DNA of 33,656 nucleotides, from assembly GCA_000739515.1 (NCBI GenBank), contig DF820456.1:1142334-1175989 (forward strand), read 5' to 3'. Position numbers and translations under genes: made by a program. Position 1 is the first letter of the stretch. Each line of letters begins with the position of its first letter. The notes beneath the pieces were generated by a model. That model searched no databases. It was not told the origin of the DNA and saw nothing but the letters and a program-made list of their open reading frames with translations. The DNA is from Candidatus Moduliflexus flocculans. GTDB lineage: Bacteria; Moduliflexota; Moduliflexia; Moduliflexales; Moduliflexaceae. Of the stretch, positions 22,677 to 31,556 are shown in pieces.

Positions 22677-22691
22677 GCTTGTCACCATGAA

Positions 22692-22736
22692 CGCGCGAAT
22701 CAGCCCGAATGAGTCGGGCTGATTCGCGCGTTTTTT
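22692..22736 (+). terminator. Intrinsic terminator directly before the Hsp70-like gene (second)
   Basis: CGCGCGAATCAGCCCGA (22692-22708) and its exact complement (22714-22730) form a 17-bp stem with loop ATGAG, followed by six T's. The T-run ends four bases before the GAGGAG ribosome site of the next gene. A transcript reading into that gene from upstream would have to pass this signal. Confidence 0.92.
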
Positions 22737-22753
22737 CTGCGAGGAGCGATAGC

Positions 22754-24103
22754 ATGAGACTTGGCATTGATTTCGGCACGTCGAACACCAGCGCCGCTAT
22801 GTTCGATGGCAGACAATTGACATTCATCCCGCTCGATCCGGCGAATCATGAAGACCCGCATGTGCTTGCGTCCATGCTCTATATCAGTTCGAAAGGGGAG
22901 CAATTGTTCGGGCGCCGCGCCATGGCGGAATATTTCGAGCAAACCGCCGGGCAGACCATTAAATACGAACAAAAAACGTATGGCGATGTGACGATGGAAT
23001 TCGGCGATTTGACGCACGTAGCGAAAGGTTTTTATCTCGAAGAAAAAGAGAGTGTTGGCCGCCTGTTTCAATACCTGAAAAAATTTCTCGCCGCTGATTT
23101 CAGAACGAATGTCTTCGGCTCGTTTTACAGGCCGCATGAACTCATCACCATGATTTTGCGCCATGTGAAAACAGTGGCGGAACAGACGACGCAGCAGGAG
23201 ATGTCCAGCATCTTGCTCGGCAGGCCGGTCAAATTTTCCACGGAAGAGGATAAAAATCGTCTTGCCGCGAAACATCTGAAATCCGCCGCGCTTGCTGCTG
23301 GATTTTTAGATGTGGAATTCGAATTCGAGCCGGTCGCTGCTGCCTATAATTACGGCCTGTCAGCACAGACCTCCGAAAATGTACTGATTTTCGATTTTGG
23401 CGGCGGCACGTTCGATGTCACCATCGTCAATTTCGATAACGGTAAATCGCGCATTCTTGGATTAGGCGGCGTGCCGGTCGGCGGCAGCGATTTCGACCGC
23501 TCGATTATGTACGAAAAAATCGCCCCCTATTTTGGCAAGGGGCATTATGTGGACGACGATCATTGCGTCTCGGATGCGACATTTACGGAATTACTGAACT
23601 GGCAGACGATCCTGAATTTGAACCGCAATCGGCGTTTTTTGCGCACGCTCGATGATTGGATTTTTTACGCCGACGATCCGAAGCCGTTTAAAGCGTTAAA
23701 ACGCCTGGTCAAGGAGCATCACGGGTTTGCGGTATTTCAGGAGATTGAAACCGCCAAAAAACGCCTGTCGTATGAAGATCAGGCGTCGGTGCAGTATCTT
23801 GTGCCGGAAGTATTCCGCAATGAAGGCGAAATTCGGATTCACGAGCGAATTAACCGGCATGAATTCGAAGCGCTATTAGGCCGATATGTCCGCCAGATTA
23901 TGACCACGACTGACGAAGCGATCCGCAGCGCAGGCTTGACAACAGCGCAGATTGACCGCGTGGCGCGGGTCGGCGGGTCATCGCGCATTCCGTTCTTTCA
24001 TCACCTGTTGGCGCAGAAATTCGGCGCGGAGAAGTTGCTGATGCAAGATGAAATCAAAAACGTCGCCGCCGGGTTAGCCGTCAAAGCCTTCCAACAGCAA
24101 TAA
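22754..24103 (+). CDS. Hsp70-family protein, YegD-like
   Basis: A 449-residue protein of the actin/Hsp70 ATPase fold, close in length and layout to YegD. The phosphate-1 motif IDFGTSNTSAAMF is at the N-terminus (4-16), phosphate-2 is LIFDFGGGTFDVTIVNFD, and the adenosine motif is VARVGGSSRIPFFHHLL near the C-terminus. LLGRPVKF and FEFEPVAAAYNYGL are also typical. There is no substrate-binding domain, so it is not a full DnaK; the role of YegD proteins is not settled. GAGGAG lies eight bases before the ATG. It has no DnaJ or GrpE neighbour. Two terminators immediately upstream suggest conditional expression. Confidence 0.9.
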   Translation: MRLGIDFGTSNTSAAMFDGRQLTFIPLDPANHEDPHVLASMLYISSKGEQLFGRRAMAEYFEQTAGQTIKYEQKTYGDVTMEFGDLTHVAKGFYLEEKESVGRLFQYLKKFLAADFRTNVFGSFYRPHELITMILRHVKTVAEQTTQQEMSSILLGRPVKFSTEEDKNRLAAKHLKSAALAAGFLDVEFEFEPVAAAYNYGLSAQTSENVLIFDFGGGTFDVTIVNFDNGKSRILGLGGVPVGGSDFDRSIMYEKIAPYFGKGHYVDDDHCVSDATFTELLNWQTILNLNRNRRFLRTLDDWIFYADDPKPFKALKRLVKEHHGFAVFQEIETAKKRLSYEDQASVQYLVPEVFRNEGEIRIHERINRHEFEALLGRYVRQIMTTTDEAIRSAGLTTAQIDRVARVGGSSRIPFFHHLLAQKFGAEKLLMQDEIKNVAAGLAVKAFQQQ

Positions 24104-24110
24104 GATTTTG

Positions 24111-24269
24111 AACCACGAAACACACGAAAGACACGAAAAAATAGAACACTGATTGGACTGATCATCCTGAACACCCCCTGATAAAAAGACCAGAAAAAAT
24201 CAGTGTCAATCAGTCCCATCAGGTCATCAGTGTACTATTTTTTTCGTGTCTTTCGTGTGTTTCGTGGTT
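24111..24269. repeat. Family F palindrome with family D palindrome in its loop
   Basis: The outer arms (24111-24141 and 24239-24269) are exact 31-bp inverted repeats beginning AACCACGAAACACACGAAAG. Within them lies a family D element starting ATAGAACACTGATTGGAC (24141) and ending ATCAGTGTACTAT (24238). It fills the gap between the Hsp70-like gene (stop 24103) and the convergent AEC transporter gene (stop at 24271). The outer sequence type is common as a dispersed repeat in other genomes. Confidence 0.9.
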
Positions 24270-24270
24270 A

Positions 24271-25275
24271 TCACAAAATCCCCGGCAGCGAGAGGAATAA
24301 GATGAGCGAGATGGGCAGCACAAGCAGATAGACGAGATTCGTCACCATCAGCGTGAACGAGACCTGATCTTCGTTCATGCCGGCTTGCGCGGCCATAATG
24401 GCGAGGTTTGTCGCGGGCGGAATATGCGTTTCCAAAAAAATCACCCACCACTGCGTCGGCGTCAAATACGGCGCAAGCCACGCATGCGCCAGGAAAAATA
24501 CCGCTGGACAGCACAGAAAGCGCGTAAGCAGCACGATTGAGACAAACGAACTGAATTCGCGGCGATTGATGTTTTCGTACCGAATATTCGCAATCATCGC
24601 GCCGAGGCAGATCATCACCAGCGGAAACGTCACCGCCCCAATCCGTTCAACCGTTTTTACCAGATAAAAAAGCGGAAGGCGTTGATCCAACAGCAACGCT
24701 TGCAGGTTAAAAATGACGACCGACAATCCGGCCAGAATGCCGAACAACGGCGGCGTAATCACTTCCCGCCATTTCGGGACGCGCCCTTTGCCCGCGACGA
24801 GGAAATTGCCAAATGACCAGAGCAGTGGGCTGCCGACGAGCAAATAGGTGCTGATATAAAGCGTTGAGACTGCCGGGCTGAAACGCTCGCTGAGAATCGG
24901 CAGCGTCAGCGGAAAAAGTTCGATCAGCGTTGAAGGAATATAGCCGTAATTGCCAAAGGTCGAAAGCGCGATTCCAGCGCGGCGAAAGCGATGCGTCGGC
25001 GCAAACACGCGAAAACTGAGCGTTGCAAAGCCCCAGCAGATGAGAATCAGCAGCACCGCGATCACTGGGAAAATCAGGCTTTGCCGGACATCAGCCGCAT
25101 TCGTTTTGCACAGATTTGCAAAAAAGTAGAATGGCAGGCCAAACTTGACCATCAGGCGGCTCAATTGCTGAAAAAATTCTTTCGGCCAGCCTCCTGATTT
25201 CGCGAGCAAAAAGCCGAACAACATGAGCGCAAATAATTGCAGTAGCGTATAAATGACCGGGAGAAAATATGACAC
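24271..25275 (-). CDS. AEC family (auxin efflux carrier-like) transporter
   Basis: A 334-residue inner-membrane protein with about ten hydrophobic segments in the AEC pattern: an N-terminal FLPVIYTLLQLFALMLFGFLLAKSG, the LMVKFGLPFYFFANL block, a mid FGNYGYIPSTL segment, FPLVMICLGAMIANI and the C-terminal ETHIPPATNLAIMAAQAG, which matches the P-x-A conserved region. Members move organic acids or related anions. The start is GTG at 25275 with GAGG five bases upstream; it begins 9 bases after the rhomboid-like gene, so the two form an operon. Confidence 0.88.
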   Translation of the reverse strand: MSYFLPVIYTLLQLFALMLFGFLLAKSGGWPKEFFQQLSRLMVKFGLPFYFFANLCKTNAADVRQSLIFPVIAVLLILICWGFATLSFRVFAPTHRFRRAGIALSTFGNYGYIPSTLIELFPLTLPILSERFSPAVSTLYISTYLLVGSPLLWSFGNFLVAGKGRVPKWREVITPPLFGILAGLSVVIFNLQALLLDQRLPLFYLVKTVERIGAVTFPLVMICLGAMIANIRYENINRREFSSFVSIVLLTRFLCCPAVFFLAHAWLAPYLTPTQWWVIFLETHIPPATNLAIMAAQAGMNEDQVSFTLMVTNLVYLLVLPISLILFLSLPGIL

Positions 25276-25284
25276 GATGCCTCG

Positions 25285-26070
25285 TTATGCGCTCAGATGG
25301 TCGTGATTTTTGAGATGTTCCTGGCAATAACAGGGCGTTCCGGCGCATTTCGTGCAATACCGGAAGGTGAGTTCGGGGTGATCTTTATCAGTTGCGCCGC
25401 AGATCACGCAGCGATGCACGGCGTCATTTTTCCGAGAGAATTCTTTGGCTTGCCGCTCCATGCGCCAGCGGCCAGAACGCATCCGCAGCCAGATGTCGCG
25501 AGAGAAAAAGATCAGATAATTGGCGACCGACGCTAAAATCAGCAGGCGCGTCAGCCAATCGCCGACGATCATCGTCCAGAAATAGCCGATCCAGGTCAAC
25601 AATGCCAACCATTTGATTTTGACCGGCAAGATGAAAAAAATCATCAGTTCGAAATTCGGGTTCAGCGTGGCAAAGGCTAAGAAAATCGAACCTGCCAGAA
25701 ACGCGGGCGAAGCGATGCTGTAGGGCTGTAAAAATGACACGGCAACGGTGGCGACATAGCCAATCAGCAAAAAAAGGTTATAGCGAATCGTCCCCCAGTA
25801 ATTTTCCAACGCAGTTCCCATCAAATAAAACAGATAGAGCGCAAAAAATAAAAAAATCGGGTGAAATGTTGGCGGCATGAACAAAAATGTGATTAGCCTC
25901 CACACCTCGCCTTGCAGGACAAGTGCAGGTTTTAAATAGATGCGTTCCAGCATCTGTGGGTTGGCCTGCCCCATCATGAACATGATGCCCTGTCCGGCAA
26001 TCAGGTAGAGTGTCACGTTGGGGATGCCATATTTGCGAAATCGTTTTTCTAAGGTCTCTAAAAATGCCAT
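25285..26070 (-). CDS. Rhomboid-like membrane protein with C-terminal zinc ribbon
   Basis: A 261-residue protein with about six hydrophobic segments in a rhomboid/Derlin-like arrangement (IPNVTLYLIAGQGIMFMM; EVWRLITFLFMPPTFHPIFLFFALYLFYLMGTALENYWG). The usual protease GxSG is absent; the equivalent region reads FLAGSIFLAF, and no catalytic His is obvious, so it is probably a non-proteolytic rhomboid-like protein. The C-terminal 40 residues carry CVIC-x14-CTKC and CYC-x2-H, a zinc ribbon. The start at 26070 (MAFLETLEKRF) is preferred because upstream in-frame bases belong to a repeat. It is coupled with the AEC gene. Confidence 0.8.
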   Translation of the reverse strand: MAFLETLEKRFRKYGIPNVTLYLIAGQGIMFMMGQANPQMLERIYLKPALVLQGEVWRLITFLFMPPTFHPIFLFFALYLFYLMGTALENYWGTIRYNLFLLIGYVATVAVSFLQPYSIASPAFLAGSIFLAFATLNPNFELMIFFILPVKIKWLALLTWIGYFWTMIVGDWLTRLLILASVANYLIFFSRDIWLRMRSGRWRMERQAKEFSRKNDAVHRCVICGATDKDHPELTFRYCTKCAGTPCYCQEHLKNHDHLSA

Positions 26071-26197
26071 TATTTTATGAAATAGAACACTGATGACATT
26101 GATTTGGCTGATTTTCGCAGATTTCTGGTCAATCAGTATTCGCTTCTTTGGTAACGTTAACGGCTCAGACCTCACAGGTTCTTAACATGTGAGGTCT
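26071..26197. repeat. Degraded family D repeat and an ACCTCACAGG palindrome
   Basis: AATAGAACACTGATGAC at about 26081 matches the left arm of family D, with a weakened right arm (GGTCAATCAGTATTC near 26130). Next to it AGACCTCACAGG and ACATGTGAGGTCT (26167-26197) form a 12-bp stem with one mismatch, a relative of 4733-4767. Together they fill the gap after the flavin-binding protein gene. Confidence 0.65.
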
Positions 26198-26209
26198 TTA
26201 GCAATCCAT

Positions 26210-26689
26210 TCATTCTCTCGGATATCCGCCTATTTTTCCAGTTAGCTCATCTATGTGGACTCGAATCACCGCTGTTCGCTCGAATGACGTGGGCGAAAAG
26301 GTGAACGGCTTCTCAGAATCGGCATATTGCCGCATAATGATTTGCAGCGCGTGGTCTTTTTCCTGCGGGTCTTCCACGATTTCAGCCAGTCCGAAGCCAA
26401 TGACGCTGCGATATTTCATGCCCCAATCGCAGCAGGCGGTATGCTCCTTGCGCACAAGCTCGCAATCCGCCTCGAATTCGACGCAGACTTGCGGGTTATT
26501 TCGGAGAATATCTAACTTTCTCCCGGCCTGCGCCGCATGAAAATAGACGATTCGATTCTCATATCCAAAACAAAGCGGCACGATGTACGGCTTGCCATTG
26601 TCCGACAGCCCTAACCGGCAAATCGTGGCGCGGCGAATCATCTGCTCGATCTGTTGAATGTCTGTTACAGCCTTCTCCTGTCGTCTCAT
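26210..26689 (-). CDS. Pyridoxamine 5'-phosphate oxidase-like flavin protein (NimA type)
   Basis: A 159-residue split-barrel flavin-binding protein. IEQMIRRATICRLGLSDNGKPYIVPLCFGYENRIVYFHAAQAGRKLDIL matches the N-terminal part of the NimA/PNPOx-like group, and VCVEFEADCELV and YRSVIGFGLAEIVEDPQEKDHALQIIMRQYA match the rest. Members bind FMN, heme or F420; some reduce nitroimidazoles. The substrate here is unknown. It starts 13 bases after the phosphatase gene, so it is likely the last gene of the TonB receptor operon, though it could be a passenger. Confidence 0.88.
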   Translation of the reverse strand: MRRQEKAVTDIQQIEQMIRRATICRLGLSDNGKPYIVPLCFGYENRIVYFHAAQAGRKLDILRNNPQVCVEFEADCELVRKEHTACCDWGMKYRSVIGFGLAEIVEDPQEKDHALQIIMRQYADSEKPFTFSPTSFERTAVIRVHIDELTGKIGGYPRE

Positions 26690-26702
26690 AGTCTATATTT
26701 CT

Positions 26703-28409
26703 TCAATTCGATGTCGTTTGAGGAACATGAAATCCAAGCACGGTCACATCATCCAGCCGCTCGCGTTTCCCGCGATGCGCGTCAAATGCGCTGATAAACG
26801 CCTCGCGCTGTTCGTGAAAAGCGCGGCAGTTCTGCGCGGCCAGCAGCGCCTTAAATCGCCGCGTTCCAAAGCGAGCGCCGGTTTCCTGACCGATCTGATC
26901 GAGATACCCGTCTGTGGCAATATAAAAATTCGTATCACGATCAAATGTCATCTGGTGATTCGTAAAATCGAAGTGGTCTGGCGAGCGTTTATAGCCAATG
27001 CTTTGGCGGTCGCCTTTGATGATCGTAATCTCGCCGCCGCGAGCGAGAAACAACGCTAACTTTGCGCCCGCAAACATCAGCGTTTCGGATGAAAAATTAA
27101 TGGCGCAGATCGCCGCGTCCAGACCGTTATCAGAGAGTTTCGACGCATGGTTCTGATGAAGCACCTGCTTAATCACCACATTCAAGCGCTGCAATATGGC
27201 CGCCGGATTGCAACATTGTTCATCGCGCACGATGCGGGATAATGTCGAAGAGGCGATCATCGTCATAAACGCGCCCGGCACGCCGTGTCCGGTGCAATCC
27301 AGCACCGCTAACAGGCATTGTTCCTTCGAAAATTCGGCAAAAAATATATCGCCGCCGACCACGTTGCGTGGCTGCCAGAGCAGAAAACTGTGCGGAAATC
27401 GCGCTTGAAACTCTTCCCAATTTGGCAGCAGCGCATGTTGAATCAATTTCGCGTATTCGATGCTTTCCATAATCTTCTGGTTGGCGGCTTCGACACGGCG
27501 GAGCGATTCGTGCAATTCCCGCGTGCGTTCGGCAACTTTGTGTTCCAGCGTGCGGCTATATTCTTCTAATTGTTCATAGGAGGTTTTTAATTCTCGGCTC
27601 ATTTCGACGAACGTGACGGCCAATACGCCGATTTCATCGTGTGAGATCATCTCCGGATTCACCGAAACAGAAAAATTTCCTTTCGAGAGGCTGTGAGCGG
27701 CGCGCGTGAGATGAATCAACGGGCGAGAGAAGCGCGTTGAAAGCACCATGCTCATAAAGACCGCCACGCCGATAAATCCGAGCGATGTCAATGACGCTTG
27801 CAGGATCATCCGTCGCGTTTCCTGCCCGATTTGCTCTTCAGAAGCGCGGATTTCTTCTTCAAGCTGCCGCAATGTAAAAATCAACCGGAGCACGCCCCAG
27901 GGTTCGGTGCTGAATTGAATTGGACGAACGATTTCGATTACGCCGCCGCCCTCTTCTTGATATTCAAATTCAGCGATTTTTGTTTGCTGCAAGGCCGCGC
28001 GATCTCGTTCCGAAGTCAATTCACTTTGCAGCAATTCCGGGTGAAGCGTGTGGGCGTAGGCAATGCCCGACGTATCCATCGCGATAACATATTTTAAATC
28101 CTTTTGAGAAGCCATCACGTCTGCAATGGATTGTTGAATGCCGGAGAAATTAAATGAGGCGAGATCGTTTTCGACCTGCTGCGCTAATGTCGTCGTGGTC
28201 GTTTTACCGCGTTCGATCAGGTTTTCCCGCATAAGAGCTATCCGTTTCGCCAATTCGTTTTGCAGGACGGCATGTTGCGACGATATCTGGACAGAGGTCA
28301 GGATGACCATCAGGCCGATAATTAATCCAGCCATCAGCAGCATCAATTTCCATTTGATGCTCCAACGTATTCGAATCGGTGTATGGAAAGGGTCGTTCAC
28401 AGCGGGCAT
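26703..28409 (-). CDS. HAMP-domain SpoIIE-type serine phosphatase
   Basis: A 568-residue membrane signalling protein. It has TM1 at about 20-42, a periplasmic sensor domain (~43-200), TM2 (~203-225, QASLTSLGFIGVAVFMSMVL), HAMP (~225-280), a coiled coil (YEQLEEYSRTLEHKVAERTRELHESL), and a PP2C/SpoIIE domain with PRNVVGGDIFF, VLDCTGHGVPGAFMTMIAS and YIATDGYLDQIG; the metal-binding aspartates are all present. Such proteins dephosphorylate anti-sigma-antagonist-type partners; none is in this window. The ATG at 28409 touches AAGGA, and a GTG at 28400 has the same site at better spacing. It follows the TonB receptor after 5 bases. Confidence 0.92.
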   Translation of the reverse strand: MPAVNDPFHTPIRIRWSIKWKLMLLMAGLIIGLMVILTSVQISSQHAVLQNELAKRIALMRENLIERGKTTTTTLAQQVENDLASFNFSGIQQSIADVMASQKDLKYVIAMDTSGIAYAHTLHPELLQSELTSERDRAALQQTKIAEFEYQEEGGGVIEIVRPIQFSTEPWGVLRLIFTLRQLEEEIRASEEQIGQETRRMILQASLTSLGFIGVAVFMSMVLSTRFSRPLIHLTRAAHSLSKGNFSVSVNPEMISHDEIGVLAVTFVEMSRELKTSYEQLEEYSRTLEHKVAERTRELHESLRRVEAANQKIMESIEYAKLIQHALLPNWEEFQARFPHSFLLWQPRNVVGGDIFFAEFSKEQCLLAVLDCTGHGVPGAFMTMIASSTLSRIVRDEQCCNPAAILQRLNVVIKQVLHQNHASKLSDNGLDAAICAINFSSETLMFAGAKLALFLARGGEITIIKGDRQSIGYKRSPDHFDFTNHQMTFDRDTNFYIATDGYLDQIGQETGARFGTRRFKALLAAQNCRAFHEQREAFISAFDAHRGKRERLDDVTVLGFHVPQTTSN

Positions 28410-28414
28410 CCTTC

Positions 28415-30580
28415 TTAAAACGTATAGCGTATGTCAAACATCAGGCTTCGTCCTGGCATTGGGAAGTCCACAGGAAGCCCATCTTTGGGAGTTGGCACCG
28501 CATAGTCTTTATCAAACAGGTTATAGACCGATCCGCGAAATTCCAACCCTTTCAGACGCGGGAAAAAATTTTTCGCCAACAGCGTCATATCCATGACCGT
28601 AAATCCCGGATTCTCTTCGCGAGGGTCGTCTTCCTGGCGTTCAAAGCCCTTTTGAAAATAGAGATCGGTATAAACATTCAGATATTTTGACAGGCGGAGG
28701 TTGGCGATCACATTCCCTTTATGCGTCGCGACATTATAGAGGCGTTCGTCCGTTTCGAGGTTGACGGCGTCCTGATAGGTGTAATTCAACGCGACATATC
28801 GCCCTTTGCCGAAATCGAATTTCCCTTCGGCCTCAATGCCTTGCGTGCGAATATCGCCGCCATTTTCGAAAACGTCCTGCGTTTCATACGTTGCCAGATC
28901 AATGCTATCGCGGATATAATTATGAAACCCGGTCACCCGCGCGGTGACGAACTCAGCAAACGTTCCGCTGAGCGAGAGTTCGAAGGTGTCCACGACTTCA
29001 GGCTTTAAATCAGGATTCCCGACAAACGCAGGATTATTGGTGTTATACAGTTCATAAAATGATGGCGCGCGAAATGCGCGTCCATACAAAATTTTGGTGT
29101 CGTATCCTTCCAGAAACTGCCACACCAGCCCGGCGCGGGGATTAAAACTGTCGCCGAAATCGCTATAATTATCATAACGGCCACCGAACGTTAAGCGCAG
29201 ATTCTGGCGGATATCCCAGAGGTCTTCGGCATAAATGGCGGTGAATGTCCGATCAACATCTTTATTATAATTTTGCAGCGCCGTCACATCGCTGACTGCG
29301 CCGCGTGGAATCACCACGTTTTTAACCGGCGTGGCGAGATAGTTCGATTTCGCGCGGACATCGTATTGATTCATATATTCGTAAGTCAGGCCCGCGACTG
29401 CCGTGTTTGTCTCGGCAAGCGCCACCGTGCCTTGCGCTTCTCCGCCGGTGCGAGTATTTTTATTTTCAGGAGCGCCAATTAGGCCATCAGGCCAGAGTTG
29501 CAGGCCATCAGGCGTGGGCAGCACGACATTATCAGGATAGACCTGATAATAATAATCCATGAACGTGTAATTATGATATACTTTTCCGGAAAGCGTCAGA
29601 TGTTCGCCAATATCATGGGCATAGCTGGCATGAATCGTATAATCGGTGGATGGCGTATCGCTGTCAGTATTCAAGATCGGGCTGATGCCGATGCTCGGCG
29701 TATGCTCGCGGTCGCAATATCTTCCTTCGAGATGAAATCCGCCGTATCCTAACGACAGCATCAGATCAATCTTTTCCGAAGATTCCATCGTGACGCCGGG
29801 AGCGAGCGACGCGTGCGTGCCAAACACTTGATCGAGCAATGTCTGGCCATCCATCGCGATTTTGCCTTCGTAGCTGCCATATTTATTGTAATTCGCATTG
29901 CCCGCGACATCCAATTGCCCAAACAGCTTGCCGAATTGGAGATTTGCGGTGGTTGTTTCAAACGAACCGCCGCCTGCTGTCATTTGGACGCCATCCACCT
30001 GTTCGCCGGTTTTGGTAATAATATTCACGATGGCGGCAAACGCATTCGCTCCATATAAGGCGGATCCCGGCCCGCGAATCACTTCAACCTGCTTGATGTT
30101 GTCCATCGGAACGGGCAGATACGATGGCGCGATGCTGCCCCAATAATTGGTGCTTAATGACTGGCTGTTGAGGAGGTAAAGAATATGCTGGTCGCCATCT
30201 TTCAGGATGCCGCGAATATCGAAATCTGTTCCGCCATGTCGTTCGAGTTGATAGCTGAATCCCGGCACGGTGCGCAGAATATCGGTTAAATCGCGCGCGC
30301 CCATCTGCCGAATTTCTTTATCGGTAATCACGGTGATTGATGCCGCCGATTTTTTCACGTCTTCCAGCACTTTCGAGGCGGTGATGACATAGGTTTCAGC
30401 CTGAAGCCAGAGCATTTCCTCGTTGACTCGCCCCTGAAGTTCCTGTAATTCGGCAAAAGGATTTTCCTGACGCGCATCCACGTCAGCCAATTCTGCCGTT
30501 CTGCCATCTCCTGCGAACAATATTAACCAGCAGAATCCGATCAATCCGCTGTATCGCCATGCCCGATCCAATGCTTTCAT
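28415..30580 (-). CDS. TonB-dependent outer-membrane receptor
   Basis: A ~721-residue outer-membrane receptor that imports a ligand with TonB energy. After a signal segment (YSGLIGFCWLILFAGDGRTAELA), the plug domain runs through SITVITDKEIRQMGARDLTDILRTVPGF, DIRGILKDGDQHILYLLNSQ and VEVIRGPGSALYGANAFAAIVNIITK. The barrel includes FGGRYDNYSDFGDSFNPRAGLVW, LYGRAFRAPSFYELYNTNNP and NPDLKPEVVDTFELS, and ends in MFDIRYTF with a terminal Phe. The layout resembles vitamin B12/colicin I type receptors; the ligand is unknown. The ATG at 30580 is chosen over 30586 because GGGAG lies seven bases before it. Confidence 0.93.
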   Translation of the reverse strand: MKALDRAWRYSGLIGFCWLILFAGDGRTAELADVDARQENPFAELQELQGRVNEEMLWLQAETYVITASKVLEDVKKSAASITVITDKEIRQMGARDLTDILRTVPGFSYQLERHGGTDFDIRGILKDGDQHILYLLNSQSLSTNYWGSIAPSYLPVPMDNIKQVEVIRGPGSALYGANAFAAIVNIITKTGEQVDGVQMTAGGGSFETTTANLQFGKLFGQLDVAGNANYNKYGSYEGKIAMDGQTLLDQVFGTHASLAPGVTMESSEKIDLMLSLGYGGFHLEGRYCDREHTPSIGISPILNTDSDTPSTDYTIHASYAHDIGEHLTLSGKVYHNYTFMDYYYQVYPDNVVLPTPDGLQLWPDGLIGAPENKNTRTGGEAQGTVALAETNTAVAGLTYEYMNQYDVRAKSNYLATPVKNVVIPRGAVSDVTALQNYNKDVDRTFTAIYAEDLWDIRQNLRLTFGGRYDNYSDFGDSFNPRAGLVWQFLEGYDTKILYGRAFRAPSFYELYNTNNPAFVGNPDLKPEVVDTFELSLSGTFAEFVTARVTGFHNYIRDSIDLATYETQDVFENGGDIRTQGIEAEGKFDFGKGRYVALNYTYQDAVNLETDERLYNVATHKGNVIANLRLSKYLNVYTDLYFQKGFERQEDDPREENPGFTVMDMTLLAKNFFPRLKGLEFRGSVYNLFDKDYAVPTPKDGLPVDFPMPGRSLMFDIRYTF

Positions 30581-30607
30581 TAACATACTCCCGTCATTTC
30601 ATGCCGA

Positions 30608-31552
30608 TTACTCAAGAATCGTATTCACCGATCCCAGGGCATCCTCATTGTAATGAAGATGATACTCCTTCACCTTTTTCAAGTTTAAGGTAATGTACGA
30701 GCCTGCCGGGAATTGTACGAGCTCCGTCAAGTCTTCTTTCGCAAGGACCGAAGTCGCAAGCGCTGCGGCCTGTCTGCCGATAGTTGGGGTATCAACGGAA
30801 ATCGAAAGGACTACGCCATATTGCGTAAATGCTTCGTTGTAGGAAAAAACGGGGATTTTTTGCGTGTCGCACCGTTCTAAAATGACGTGTAAATCGTTAG
30901 AATTGGAGATAACTGCCGGATCGGGGATTAGCCAGAAAGCGTCCACCTTTTTTTCAAGAAGTTGCGTCAACGCCACATCAAGCGGCTCTTTTTTTTCGAT
31001 GCGGTGCCCGATAATAGTCAAGCCTAATTCCTGCGCCTGTTCATTGGCAGCCTGAAACCATTCTTCCGTATATTTTTGACTGTATAATACTCCGATCTTG
31101 CTAATTTCCGGGAAAATATGTCGAAACAACATCATTTCCATTCCGGCGTGCAGTTCATTGGAAACTCCATAACGCCGGTTCGTAATTGGCAGCCGCAGCC
31201 AATTTAAAATAGATGAAAAAACAATAGGCGTCTTTCCCACATACTTATACGCCATCAAATAGGCTCTTGTGCCGATGCAGTACACTAAATCGGGGGATTC
31301 GTCGTAGAACAATTCTTCCAGATCATGAACCGTCCATTTCCTCTCGGCCAAATCAACAAGAATGACGGGCATTCCGAGCGATTGTTGAAATTCCTCCTGC
31401 GGGATGCGATATTTTTCAACAGACGCATCGGAATTTAACACCAATATTTTTTTCTGCGGTGTTTCGGCATACGCAAGATGCGCGCTTCGATAGAGCGCTC
31501 CGATCAGGCAACAGAGAAGGATTTCATACACAAGATATCGTCTCTTCAGCAT
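30608..31552 (-). CDS. ABC-type substrate-binding protein (COG2984-like)
   Basis: A 314-residue secreted protein with a signal peptide (YEILLCCLIGALYRSAHLAYAE) and a type I periplasmic binding fold. ILVLNSDASVEKY, LVYCIGTRAYLMAYKY, IGVLYSQKYTEEWFQAA, VDAFWLIPDPAV and PVFSYNEAFTQYGVVLSISVD follow the ABC_sub_bind pattern, as in TrpX-like and sensory binding proteins. There is no ABC permease or ATPase nearby. It begins 4 bases after the upstream PhnD-like gene and ends 27 bases before the TonB receptor start. It may pass a ligand or a signal to the phosphatase's periplasmic domain; that is inference. Confidence 0.85.
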   Translation of the reverse strand: MLKRRYLVYEILLCCLIGALYRSAHLAYAETPQKKILVLNSDASVEKYRIPQEEFQQSLGMPVILVDLAERKWTVHDLEELFYDESPDLVYCIGTRAYLMAYKYVGKTPIVFSSILNWLRLPITNRRYGVSNELHAGMEMMLFRHIFPEISKIGVLYSQKYTEEWFQAANEQAQELGLTIIGHRIEKKEPLDVALTQLLEKKVDAFWLIPDPAVISNSNDLHVILERCDTQKIPVFSYNEAFTQYGVVLSISVDTPTIGRQAAALATSVLAKEDLTELVQFPAGSYITLNLKKVKEYHLHYNEDALGSVNTILE

Positions 31553-31556
31553 CGCG

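Larger units (their letters stand above)
22206..22753. other. Long non-coding region between mntP and the Hsp70-like gene
   Basis: No convincing gene is present in these 548 bases. In order it holds a palindrome and tandem repeat near mntP, an A/T-rich stretch with an imperfect direct repeat (GAACAGAGAATTTTT near 22416 and GAAACAGAGAATCC near 22465) and a TTGACA at 22443-22448, a strongly folding candidate RNA (22562-22609), and two consecutive terminators (22639-22676 and 22692-22736). A reading frame of 89 codons at 22443-22712 crosses these structures and is not accepted. Confidence 0.7.

Noticed and set aside
22443..22712. An 89-codon open frame upstream of the Hsp70-like gene
   Set aside because: It crosses the candidate RNA hairpin and both terminators and has no good ribosome site or protein-like composition.
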